Assembly: GCF_000787575.1 (NCBI RefSeq) | Contig: NW_012236523.1 | Coordinates: 807,854-871,853, forward strand | Reading direction: 5' to 3' | DNA: 64,000 bases | Source of the DNA: Acytostelium subglobosum LB1 | Lineage: Eukaryota > Evosea > Eumycetozoa > Acytosteliales > Acytosteliaceae | Part shown: positions 1 to 9,017 of the stretch, piece after piece | Numbering within the stretch: position 1 is the first letter of the stretch | Layout: each line of letters begins with the position of its first letter | The notes under the pieces: model-generated | What the model saw: only the letters and a program-made list of their open reading frames with translations | The model's database searches: none | What the model was told of the DNA's origin: nothing | Program-made: the position numbers and the translations under genes

Positions 1-388
1 CTCAGGTCAAAGAACATCACCGGCTCCAAGATCCTCCGTATCTTGAAGGTCAACCGTCTGGCCCCATCCATCCCAGAGGACTTGTTCCACTTGATCAAGA
101 AGGCCGTCACCATCAACAAGCATTTGCAGCGTGCCCGCAAGGACTACGACGGAAAGTTCAACCTCCGTCTCGTTGAGTCCCGTATCCATCGTCTCTGCCG
201 TCCATACAGAAAGTCTGGTGTCCTCCCACCAAACTGGAAGTAGTAAGTTTAACCTCATCATCCCATCACACTCGTTCGCTAGTTCGAACACATAAGCTAA
301 CTTAATTACCCTTCTCTCTTTTCCCTCCTTCTTCTTCTTTCTCCAATCTCTTAGCGAGTCTGCCACCGCCTCCACCCTCGTTGCCTAA
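1..388 (+). CDS. rps13: 40S ribosomal protein S13 (uS15), 3' part
   Basis: This is the C-terminal part of small-subunit protein uS15/RPS13, which binds 18S rRNA. Two exons are visible. The first, 1-242, is open at the left edge and reads in frame from base 1. The second is 355-388. The intron 243-354 starts GTAAGT and ends TTAG, and it splits a Tyr codon (TA|C). The joined product carries the family's IRILK-like stretch, '[12 protein letters not shown]', 'RIHRL' and 'LPPNWKYES', and ends ATASTLVA, as in other eukaryotic RPS13 proteins. The start codon and about half of the protein lie outside the window. A probable poly(A) signal, AATAAA, follows near 435. Identity is near certain; only the exact left exon edge is unknown. 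Confidence 0.95.
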
Positions 389-1192
389 ACTGGTTGACCA
401 TCACATCCTTCGATCCGTTGTCCTAGTGCCAATCAATAAATGTAGAAGGATACGGGGTGGCTTGTGTGCATCGATGGACGCCAGTCCATCAGCACAACTA
501 AACAAGTCACTTATTAAAACTGTTCCTTACTATACAATCAATTGCTAGAGACAGACCAGGCCGGCCTGACTGATGATCATCCGATCATTCAACCAGCCGA
601 TCAACCTGCGCTGTCCTCTACGACCAATAATTGATTGGCCTCCTCTCGTCGCCACCATGGCGGAGATGATTGGCGCGGTTGGCCTTGACCGCTCTGCCCG
701 GAAACTTCACTGCTATCCATGTCAGGGGAACCTACATGTGAGCAACGTTTCCAACCCTACAGGTGATCCCAACTACACCCTCCGGTTTCCAAGCAGTAGT
801 ACACCAAGCCTCCTCGTTCCATCCCATCTCCACCATGTCCAAAGGACCACCTTCCCTGTGCCGTGTTGAGTGATTGATTTGATTGAATGGACCTGTTCCA
901 ATCTCAGTGATCACTCTTCGACCAGGGTCCGTCCTGGCGTTCATACTAACTTTTGTCCATTCATGTCTGTGTCTTTACCTTCCACGTCTAGCTTTGTTGT
1001 TGTCTTGTTGTTAATGTGTCAGGGTGTCATGGGTTATCTTTCGATTTAGCGAGTCCTCCTGGTCACTGGCGTCAATCAATAAACTCTCAAGCATTCAATC
1101 TATCACAATCTTCTGTGTAGAACCTAAAGTTTATTTACATCAGTGTACATGGAATGCGTATTGCGTCTAATTAATTAAAGGGAGAGATGTTG
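389..1192. other. Spacer with an unexplained GC-rich block
   Basis: This spacer lies between the rps13 stop and the end of the Galpha gene. Bases 540-960 are clearly more GC-rich than the surrounding spacer. They hold a 98-codon open frame (573-869, +) and an overlapping 70-codon frame on the other strand, and neither looks like a known protein. AATAAA occurs near 435 and again near 1078. The block could be a non-coding RNA or a decayed gene. I could not match it to SRP, RNase P or MRP RNA by eye. Confidence 0.4.
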
Positions 1193-2402
1193 TCAACTCT
1201 TGACCATCATCCTTGTAACGTATTGGAATAGGTCTTGTGTCTTGGCAGTGTCATCAGACTCGTGTGTATGAATGAACAGTCGTCTGTTCTCGTGGTGATG
1301 GTCCCTGTTTCGGAACTGATTGATTAGGAAGCCCTCTGGTGACTCCTTTCCATTATACTCTGGGAAGTGATTGGACAATGGACTTGTAGACAACTTATTC
1401 TTAAAGTGATCCTTATTGACTAATAATACAACTGATGATTTGGTGAAGTAGCTATTATTTACAATCTGGATTATGTTTGGAAATGGTAGAATGAGTTAGT
1501 ATGATTGGTGGATTGATCGAATCACTGGAATGATTCCATTATAACATACATCTTCAAAGAGATGGAGGTTCTCCTTCATCTTGTTGTCAAACTTGTCGTT
1601 GTCTGCTGGATGGTCGTACTCGTCAAGACCAACAAAGAATAGGATGACACTGACATCATCAAAGTGATCGAGCCATTTCTTCCTATCATGTCTCTGTCCA
1701 CCAACATCGACAAAAGTATAAGTACAATCGTCCACTTCAAACACAGTATCAAACGATCCAGATGAATGCATCTTAAACTTCATAATATCTTCATGAGTTG
1801 GCAAGAAGTTATCCGAAATAATTCTTGTGATATTATCCAACAAACTGGAAATTAATTGATAGATTGATTGGATGGAGTTAGTGAGTGGAATAATTCCAAA
1901 CTTGGCAATATTATTATAATACATACTATACTTGGTTATCTCTCTTTGATTCATCAAGGAGATGGAGGTATCCTTTCTTGAACTCGTTGTCATTCCAGAG
2001 GTCACAGATATGTTTGGTCATTTGAAGACATAGTTTGACATTATCTGAACATGCCTTCTTCAATGTGAACCATGCAGTCTTACTGATAGTCGATCCATAT
2101 AATGCTTTGTTCGATGTCTTGATGAACTGGATGATCTCCTTGATTGCATTACACAATGACTTCAAAATGAATGGCTTGATCTTTATTGCGTACTCTGTGG
2201 TAAACTCTCCCTTGTATATCAGATGGCAATGTTTGATGAACAATGACTATTCATTGAATGATTAATTAGTATATGAGTGTGGGTTAGGACCAGTGGATTG
2301 GACTTGGACTTGGATTGTTGGACCTACCTTGCTACTTGAGTTGCTTCCAAACATCAATATCTTGTGTGAGGTGGTGAGCTGTTTGGATGATTTATGTCCC
2401 AT
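1193..2402 (-). CDS. Divergent heterotrimeric G-protein alpha subunit
   Basis: Four exons on the minus strand (2328-2402, 1927-2246, 1550-1844, 1193-1465) join in phase to give 320 residues. Galpha subunits bind GTP and carry receptor signals at the inner plasma membrane. Seen: an N-terminal MGHKSS (an N-myristoylation pattern), a P-loop written GSNSSSKS at residues 19-26, an LWND helical-domain segment, PTHED before switch I, DVGGQRHDRKKW at switch II, and FPEYNGKES. Departures from the family: the P-loop lacks GESGKS, the switch I catalytic Arg position is Lys (KMHSSG), NKxD reads NKDH, TCAT reads HESD, and the protein ends about a dozen residues early, without the receptor-contact tail. 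The switch II Gln is kept. All four exons are open and in frame, so this is probably a living but fast-evolving gene and not a pseudogene. Nucleotide affinity is doubtful. Confidence 0.85.
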
Positions 2403-3434
2403 GTTTGATTGATTGTAGTTGGTTGGTTGAGTTGGAGGTTGGATGGATTATCCTAGGAAACTAACTATGATTGCTGTTGATCAACTGTCCGGACAGATAC
2501 AAGGAATGGGTAATGGGAATCGCGGTATCTGTTGGAGATTATTATTCAGTTAAGTACTGTTGTTGGTTTGGAAGTTGTTGTTGATGTTGACTCAATGATT
2601 GTTTGGTACGACTTGTGCGTACAAGTGTATGTACTGTTGATGGTACGTTGGTTGGAAATATAAGTACTGAGTTCTGTTGTCATGTGTTTGAGTGCGTGTG
2701 GTCTTGCCCGTCATTGGTCCAGCGCATATTGGGTGAGTGGTAGTGGTAGTCGTAGGGGTAGGGTAGGGGGTCGACCAACACTCATCATCACCTGTTTGAT
2801 TGAGTGATTGATTGAGTGATTGAATCAGTGTGGTCACATGGCATCCAAACAAACACACAATTACCTCAATGTATATTAATATACTTGAAGCGAAGAGATA
2901 GAGGCACTCTGCCACGCCGCGGTTGGATCATGGTTGTTGGAGTTGTTGCTAATGGCAAGAACTTTAGGGATTCCAGATACCAATATCTCCCAATATGGGA
3001 AGAGACCTCTGAGGTGGTTGGCGATGGGGCGTAGAAAGTGGTCCGACAGAGCAGTTGCCAAGCCACACACTGTTGTTGGAAGTTGATGGAAGTTGGAAGT
3101 TGGAAAGGAAAGAGGAAAGTATATGGTCGGGCCACTGGCTTGTTGCGGGGGGTGGGTGCGGTGGGTGTGGAGGAGGAAGTAAGTCATCCATCCAACCCTC
3201 TCCATAGATCTAAGAACTAAGTGTGTATGGTGGTGTAATGGTATGATGGTGATCCAACCAATGTTGCGGTGATGGTCGATGGAAGGGATGGCCGAGAGGT
3301 AGGGGAAGCGATTGAGTGAGGGTCTGGCGAGTGGGTTACAGAAACCTTTAATACATTAGTGTTGTTCATCATAATCAGCTGATGAGTGTGTGAATGATTG
3401 ATTGAGTGAGTGGTGTGGTATGAGTGTGTGTCCT
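2403..3434. other. Spacer with ambiguous open frames on both strands
   Basis: This spacer lies between the Galpha start and the 3' end of the ZC3HC1-like gene. The stretch 2820-3210 has open frames on both strands (72 codons on +, up to 109 codons on -). On the minus strand there is also a plausible intron at about 2800-2866, starting GTAATT and ending AAACAG. No frame matches a family I recognise and none shows a convincing start. It holds the Galpha promoter and possibly one unidentified minus-strand gene. Confidence 0.3.
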
Positions 3435-5279
3435 TCATGGCAACAAAGTGGTGGACGTGTTGGTGGTGATGGCGGTGGCATTATTGTTGTTGTTGTTGTT
3501 GTTGTTGTTGGTGTTAATGGCTGTTGATGTTGATGTTGAAGGTGGTATGGAGCTGCCAGAGGCTATGCCCCCAATGACGGCCTGTGAGTCTGAGTGCGGC
3601 ATCAACATCCTGAGCGTTCCAGTCACACTATGTATACTCTTCTGCTCAGCTGATAGTTGATGAAGGAGAAGTTGAAGGAGATTCTCCCATCCTGGTACTC
3701 CATCCGTTGCTCTCTGTGGCTGTGACTGTGACTTGGTGGCAGCAACAACAGTTGACGATGATGAAGATGATGAAGCAGAAGATGATGTCTCTGCACTGTC
3801 AACTATTTCATCTTTGGAGAAGTTGATCCATGGACAGAACCAACGATGCTCATTGAGTGGAGAGAGTGGATTGGATGATGCCTGGATGCTCTCAATGCCT
3901 TTGGATAGTGATGGCGTGGGATGATGAACAAACTTTGTTGCCCAGCTCCATCCAACGTCGACTCGCGCCGCCTTTTTGACAGGCTCGGCACTCGAGCCCT
4001 TGTTGTTGGTGTTGTTGAACATGTTGTTAAGGTCCATCTGTGAGCGTGATGATGATAATGATCGACTAAGCATGGCACTCAATCTAATACTTCTCTTCTC
4101 TTCAACATCATCCTCACGTGGTCTCTTCAAGTTGACTGTTGTTGGCTGTGATTGAAGTTGTGTGTGTATGTCATTGATGTTGTTGGCACCACCAGCAAGA
4201 TGAGATATTGTTGATTGTTTGATCAGAGTAGTGGCAGTGGTAGTGTTGTTGTTGTTCTTGGCAGTTGCAAAGTTCCACAATCCACAGACTCGTTGACAGT
4301 ATGAACATTGGATGTTGACTGTATGTGAACCATTTCCATCACCCAAGTCAGCCTCCCATCCACAGAGCGCCAAGATGACTGCAGTCTTCCTATGTGCCCA
4401 ATCAATATTTGATGTTGGCGTTGGTGTTTGTGTCGTTGTTGTCGTGAGTGATGGCATCGTCAATGAGTGTGAGTTTGAATGTGATCGCGTGGTAAACTCT
4501 GTGAATGCTGATAACAACTTGATCAGATCCTTCTTCTTCTCTTTCTTCTGAATAGCGTCCTGTTTGTGTGATGGTGGCCGCGATGTTAGTTTGATTGATT
4601 GATTGATTGAGCTGATGGAATGATTCCAAAGTGATTGGAATGATTGGACAGAGTGATTGGACGCGGACGAACATACCCAAAATTCTAGATTGAGCTCGGG
4701 CAGGGCCACGGACTTGATGTGCTCGTAGACACTTTGTGCACGACGATGGTAGTTCTCTATCTGGATCTGTGATGGTATGTTGATGAGCCTGGCGTAGAAG
4801 GCAGGACAACCATTGTCACGCCATGCACAAGTATCGCGATGTCCATCGGAGCGAACTGAGACGGCAAACTCTGCCGTCCTCTTTTCACGCATCGCTTGAC
4901 CAAGTGCTGCCGGCACACTATAATATAGTCTCTTGCTACATGATACACATTCGAGCATGTCCACATCACAATTGATCCAACCAAAGCGTGCACATTGGAG
5001 TGGATCTATCAATGATGGCTTGGCAAACCATCTTCCAATTGAGAATGACGTGACTCTACGATGATAATCATCACTACTCCATGGTCTATGTTGTTTCTGA
5101 TGTTCTGGCTGAGTAGACTCGGTCGTCGTCGTACCATCTGATGTTGTCGTTGTTGTTGTTGTCGATGTTGATGACTCTGAATTAGATGAATGATGTTGTG
5201 ACCTCTTTGAAGTCAAAGGCATGTCAATCACAGTTGCACTGTCAAGCTCATTGAGTGCCTTCTTAATACGATCCTCCAT
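3435..5279 (-). CDS. zc3hc1: ZC3HC1/NIPA-like C3HC zinc-finger protein
   Basis: Two exons, 4677-5279 and 3435-4559, give about 575 residues. The 117-base intron (4560-4676, GTATGT to AACAG) is a multiple of three and has no stop, so an unspliced reading also stays open. Residues ~65-185 form the C3HC zinc domain: RPWSSDDY, ARFGW, CVSC, then HRDTCAWRDNGCP. A second, Rsm1-like module follows (ALCGW, CSYCQRVCGLW), and later HRWFCPW and PGWENLL. This order is that of NIPA/ZC3HC1, a nuclear protein of the nuclear-pore basket and, in mammals, an SCF adaptor. The N-terminus and the linkers are rich in Ser, Thr and Asn, and there is an Asn run near the C-terminus, as is usual in dictyostelids. The start is the first ATG of the open frame, preceded by AT-rich DNA. 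Confidence 0.85.
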   Translation of the reverse strand: MEDRIKKALNELDSATVIDMPLTSKRSQHHSSNSESSTSTTTTTTTSDGTTTTESTQPEHQKQHRPWSSDDYHRRVTSFSIGRWFAKPSLIDPLQCARFGWINCDVDMLECVSCSKRLYYSVPAALGQAMREKRTAEFAVSVRSDGHRDTCAWRDNGCPAFYARLINIPSQIQIENYHRRAQSVYEHIKSVALPELNLEFWVCSSASNHSVQSFQSLWNHSISSINQSIKLTSRPPSHKQDAIQKKEKKKDLIKLLSAFTEFTTRSHSNSHSLTMPSLTTTTTQTPTPTSNIDWAHRKTAVILALCGWEADLGDGNGSHTVNIQCSYCQRVCGLWNFATAKNNNNTTTATTLIKQSTISHLAGGANNINDIHTQLQSQPTTVNLKRPREDDVEEKRSIRLSAMLSRSLSSSRSQMDLNNMFNNTNNKGSSAEPVKKAARVDVGWSWATKFVHHPTPSLSKGIESIQASSNPLSPLNEHRWFCPWINFSKDEIVDSAETSSSASSSSSSSTVVAATKSQSQPQRATDGVPGWENLLQLLLHQLSAEQKSIHSVTGTLRMLMPHSDSQAVIGGIASGSSIPPSTSTSTAINTNNNNNNNNNNATAITTNTSTTLLP

Positions 5280-5955
5280 ATTTATATGTACTATTCCTTC
5301 AACTCAACTCAACACATGCATCAAGTAAGAATGAATGAATGAGCGAGGGCGAGGGTTGAACATCGCTACGACCTGAAGTGTGGGAATAAATGCCCGGGCT
5401 GATTATTTTTGAGTTTTAGGCATTTTGTCATTTTCTTTTTATTTATTTTTAATTTTTTGAAAGACGAGTGTGAGGAGATTGTGTGTGTGAGTGAGAGTGG
5501 AGGAGGCGACAATGACAAAACAAGTCAAGTTGGCATAGAGTCATTCCTTTTTTCTTTTTGTCGCAGAGTACATACAGTAAGTGGACATACAATTCATCAT
5601 CAAGTGTGCACAACAGGAGAGACTATATCGATCAACATGTTGGTTCAATAATATTATGCGATCAATCAATGCATGACTATTTAAAGACGACGATAAATAA
5701 TCAATCAGAATGAATGATGATAATGATGATGAACCAACAGAGGAGATATAGAAACACATACAAGCTGTAGACATACATACATTAGCGACTACTTGACTTG
5801 CTTGATATCAACATTGAACGATAATACTCGCTCGTACTATTCGTTGTTATCACATTCATTCATTCATTCATTCACTCAAACAACATAATTCGAAATATTA
5901 TCAAACAACAGTATACTGACTGACTCGACTTTATAATCAAACAACAGAACACAAA
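5280..5955. other. Divergent promoter region between zc3hc1 and rps26
   Basis: An AT-rich spacer between two genes that diverge. It contains T-rich tracts (5408-5460), ATTC/CATT tetranucleotide runs near 5855-5875, and CAACA-rich leader sequence just before the rps26 start. I see no credible gene; the 80-codon and 77-codon frames here are low-complexity. Confidence 0.6.
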
Positions 5956-6466
5956 ATGACACAGAAGAGACGTAATCACGGAAGAGCCAAGCACGGTCGT
6001 GGATTGACCAGAGCCATCCGTTGCACCAACTGTGCAAGATGCGTCCCAAAGGTATGTTTCATATACAAAGACTTAAAGCCCATGACATGCAGTCAATGAA
6101 CAATGTTCTAACATATAACTCACTCAATCAATCAACAACTCGACCTATCTCGATTAAACTCAACTCAACATCAATCGATCAATCAATCAATCAAATGATA
6201 TTATTACATTTGCGATAATACAGGACAAGGCCGTCAAGAGATTCTACATTCGCCCAATCGTTGAGAATGCCGCTGTCAAGGATATCTCTGACCAGGGTCT
6301 CTTCACCGAGAAGAAGTACAAATTCCCAAAGACTTACCTCAAGTCCCAATACTGTATCTCCTGTGCCATTCACTCCCACATCGTCCGTGTTCGTTCTGTC
6401 CAGGATCGTAAGATCCGTACTCGTCCACAGAGACCAGGTGCCAGACCAGTCAAGACCACCAACTAA
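5956..6466 (+). CDS. rps26: 40S ribosomal protein S26 (eS26)
   Basis: Exons 5956-6051 and 6224-6466 encode 112 residues of eS26, a zinc-binding small-subunit protein at the mRNA exit site. The start follows the A-rich context ACACAAAATG and begins [16 protein letters not shown]. The zinc cysteines are CTNC (23/26) in exon 1 and CISC (76/79) in exon 2. [13 protein letters not shown] and the basic tail [10 protein letters not shown] are typical. The intron starts GTATGT, ends ATACAG and carries a TCAATCAATCAATCAA run. AATAAA lies downstream near 6533. The length fits the family (about 110-119). Confidence 0.97.
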
Positions 6467-6833
6467 GCGTTCGTTCTTCTCAACTCTAAGTCTGTCTCTT
6501 GGTGATCCACATTCCCCTGTGTGGCAGGCACTAATAAAGCATTCAAACCATTAACTGAATGGATGTCTAACTTTTGTCTCTGTCTCTTTCTCTATTTATG
6601 TTCACCTCATTCATTATTGGATTGGATTATTTATTAATTAATGGAGGAATGGAATGTTGATGTTGAGTGGATGGCGATGGATTGAGTGTTGTCCATTGAG
6701 CCACTTGAGTGTAGATGTTGACAATGGTCATTATCATGTACCTCCAATACATCCACCATTATCAATATGTGAGGAACTTGTGTTGACATTATGTTATTAT
6801 CAGTATGTATGTTCCTGGAAATCTTCAACACTA
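6467..6833. other. 3' region of rps26, no clear gene
   Basis: It begins with the rps26 3' UTR and its AATAAA near 6533, followed by AT-rich spacer. A 65-codon minus frame (6634-6831) could be a 3' exon of the hypothetical minus-strand gene next to it, but I cannot support a splice. Confidence 0.4.
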
Positions 6834-7256
6834 TTACTGCAACGAACCAATGACTTGAAATAGTGTTTGGACAGTATATACTTGTAGTAATTGTCCAAGC
6901 CCGACAACAAATACAAGTGAGAAGTATGAATAAAGATAAAGATGGTTGTCATTTGAACAAACTTTACAAACATTGAAATGTGACAGATATACTTGTTCAA
7001 ACATTAGAATGACTGTCTGAGTTATGTCAATCTCTAAAGATATGTTCAGTCTGATATGATGTACCTGTTCAATTGACCGGATATGTTCGGTCAGTATGGA
7101 ATTCAAAGACAAGCTGATTGGACCTTGACTTGGTCTAAGTTGTTCGTGTAAGAGTAAGTAGAATTGAAAATAGACACAATCGATGAATAATGGTATACCC
7201 CAGCCAATATCATCATTATCATCCATAATAACATCTAAGTCTGGGATACTACCCAA
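6834..7256 (-). CDS. Hypothetical ORF, unrecognised
   Basis: A 140-codon open frame whose first ATG-led segment would begin MDDNDDIGWGIP. The first codon of the full frame is TTG, so the true start is probably a few codons in, near 7223. The first half looks protein-like (FIDCVYFQFYLLLHEQLRP, then ILTEHIRSIEQ). The second half is hydrophobic and may run into an intron starting at the GTACAT after SIEQ. I recognise no family. It may be a partial or spliced gene continuing to about 6634, or chance. Confidence 0.25.
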   Translation of the reverse strand: MGSIPDLDVIMDDNDDIGWGIPLFIDCVYFQFYLLLHEQLRPSQGPISLSLNSILTEHIRSIEQVHHIRLNISLEIDITQTVILMFEQVYLSHFNVCKVCSNDNHLYLYSYFSLVFVVGLGQLLQVYTVQTLFQVIGSLQ

Positions 7257-7933
7257 TTAACCCAAGAGAGACAACTCAAGGCAACCCGAAGTACGACTAT
7301 CCTTTGTCCGGTTCTTTTTTACAAAGCTTTTACACAGTTGCGTAGTTGGGGATTGTTGTGTGTTTTCGCTTGATTTATTTTAATTTTTTTTAATGTTGTG
7401 GTGTGAGGTCCATGAATGAGAGCATACGAGAGACGAGCGTGCGCATAACTTATTCTCTCACACATTTTTTTGTTGGTAAGTGAGAGATATACAATGCTAC
7501 TCTTTGACATCAATGCTACTGTCTTTGCTATTGCTATGCGATTATCATCAACTTGATATATAAATGCGATGACAACAACTACGACAACGAAGACTTTGAC
7601 AACAACAACATTCAAACACAGAGATGTCAGGTTGGCAGGGTTACCTTATCTCACATGATGACACAATGATCGATCAAGCGATGATTGCACTTGGTATTAT
7701 TACATGATCAAAGGCATTCAACAAACAATCACATAGGTTGTGTTCAGATGCACTCGAACACAAACTGCATCAACAAAACAACAACTGCATCAACAACAGG
7801 ATAGCATTTAGCAATAGCATTGGCATTAGCATTCATGGCATTGCAGCATAGCGAACATACATATACATACATAACGAAGACTAACATTTAACAAACATTA
7901 ATAGATCCCTACAGTTTCTCCAGTTACAACAAA
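7257..7933. other. Upstream region of rpl19
   Basis: An AT-rich spacer with CAACAA-rich stretches towards the rpl19 start and a pyrimidine-rich leader (about 7900-7930). One 98-codon minus frame (7319-7615) is low-complexity and is not called. Confidence 0.55.
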
Positions 7934-8582
7934 ATGGTCTCTCTTTGTTTGCAAAAGAGGTTAGCCGCCTCCATCCTCAAGTGTGGAAAGGGTAGAGTTT
8001 GGATTGATCCAAATGAAATCTCCGAGATCTCCATGGCCAACTCAAGTAAGTCTTCATCATCATCATCGGTGGATCATTCAACGATATCATCATCACATAA
8101 ACATATACTAATCAATCAATTATAATGAATGATCATTGTAGGAGACAACGTTCGCAGTCTCATCAAGAACGGTTTCATCATCCGTAAGCCAGAGGTTGTT
8201 CACTCTCGCTTCAGAGCAAGACAGCACCACGCCGCCAAGCTTCTGGGTCGTCACAGAGGACACGGTAACCGTCTCGGTACCCGTGAGGCTCGTATGCCAT
8301 CCAAGGTTCTCTGGGTCCGCAGAATCAGAGTCCTCAGAAGGTTGCTCAAGAAGTACCGTGAGGCCAAGAAAGATCGACAGACACGCCTACCGTGAGCTCT
8401 ACCTCAAGGCCAAGGGTAACATCTTCAAGAACAAGCGCACTTTGATCGAGTACATCGTCAGATCCAAGACCGAGAAGCTCAGAGAGAAGCAGATCAACGA
8501 CCAGGCTCAGGCTAGACGTTTGAAGAACCGTAACCTCAAGGAGCGTAGAACCACCAAGGCTCTCGCCAAGCATGTCTACTAA
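7934..8582 (+). CDS. rpl19: 60S ribosomal protein L19 (eL19), with a frame break
   Basis: Exons 7934-8045 and 8142-8582 encode eL19, a large-subunit protein that bridges to the small subunit. [24 protein letters not shown], a split Arg codon at the intron (A|GA), [35 protein letters not shown] and [12 protein letters not shown] are all standard. The reading frame then shifts at 8368-8371. The run AAGAAAG has one A too many for the family's KKIDRHAY, so the first frame ends in a stop at about 8395 while the second frame carries on exactly as eL19 ([15 protein letters not shown] ... ALAKHVY) to 8582. With one base fewer the protein is 183 residues, the normal length. A homopolymer sequencing or assembly error is the likeliest cause, since the gene is essential. 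Confidence 0.93.
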
Positions 8583-9017
8583 GCGCGTTGATGTCCAACC
8601 AACGTTGCAGTCATGTCATAGCCGCCGTCCCTGTGCTCGTGTGTCCGTCACTGTGCCAGATGTCAAACCAAGAGACCCAATAAACTAAATACTAAAAAAA
8701 AAATCTTTATTTAAAGACGACAAAAGTCGTCTTTCGTAAGTGTGATTGATGTGTGAGTGCGTGTGTGTAAGTCAGTTGATTGGATCAACATAAGATGGAC
8801 CATCTTGTTTGACGTGTCAAGGACAACATTGGACTGAATGAATGAATGAACGAATGATTGAGTGAGGAATAGTTCCATTGAGTGATAGAATGAATCAAAG
8901 TAAGAATGATTGCATGAGAGCGGTTCCATTCACACATCAATCAACGACAATGATTGAGATATACAAGTAGGATATTTATTTGATGATGTTTTGATTGTTA
9001 TTTGATCTTTGGAATGC
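8583..9017. other. Convergent 3' spacer, rpl19 and repeat-protein gene
   Basis: It carries the rpl19 3' UTR (AATAAA near 8680, then an A8 run) and the 3' region of the gene on the other strand. It includes ATTG/AATG tetranucleotide runs at 8835-8900 and, near 8866, one copy of the GGAA-N3-TTCC palindrome also seen in introns. No gene seen. Confidence 0.6.

Noticed and set aside
540-960. SRP, RNase P or MRP RNA for the GC-rich block
   Set aside because: I looked for their core motifs and found only chance-level resemblance.
1193-2402. Calling the Galpha gene a pseudogene
   Set aside because: Four exons with good splice sites keep phase and no stops; motif loss alone is not decay.
4402-4809. 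A 135-codon minus frame inside the ZC3HC1-like gene
   Set aside because: Crosses the intron and overlaps the conserved zinc-domain frame; a shadow.
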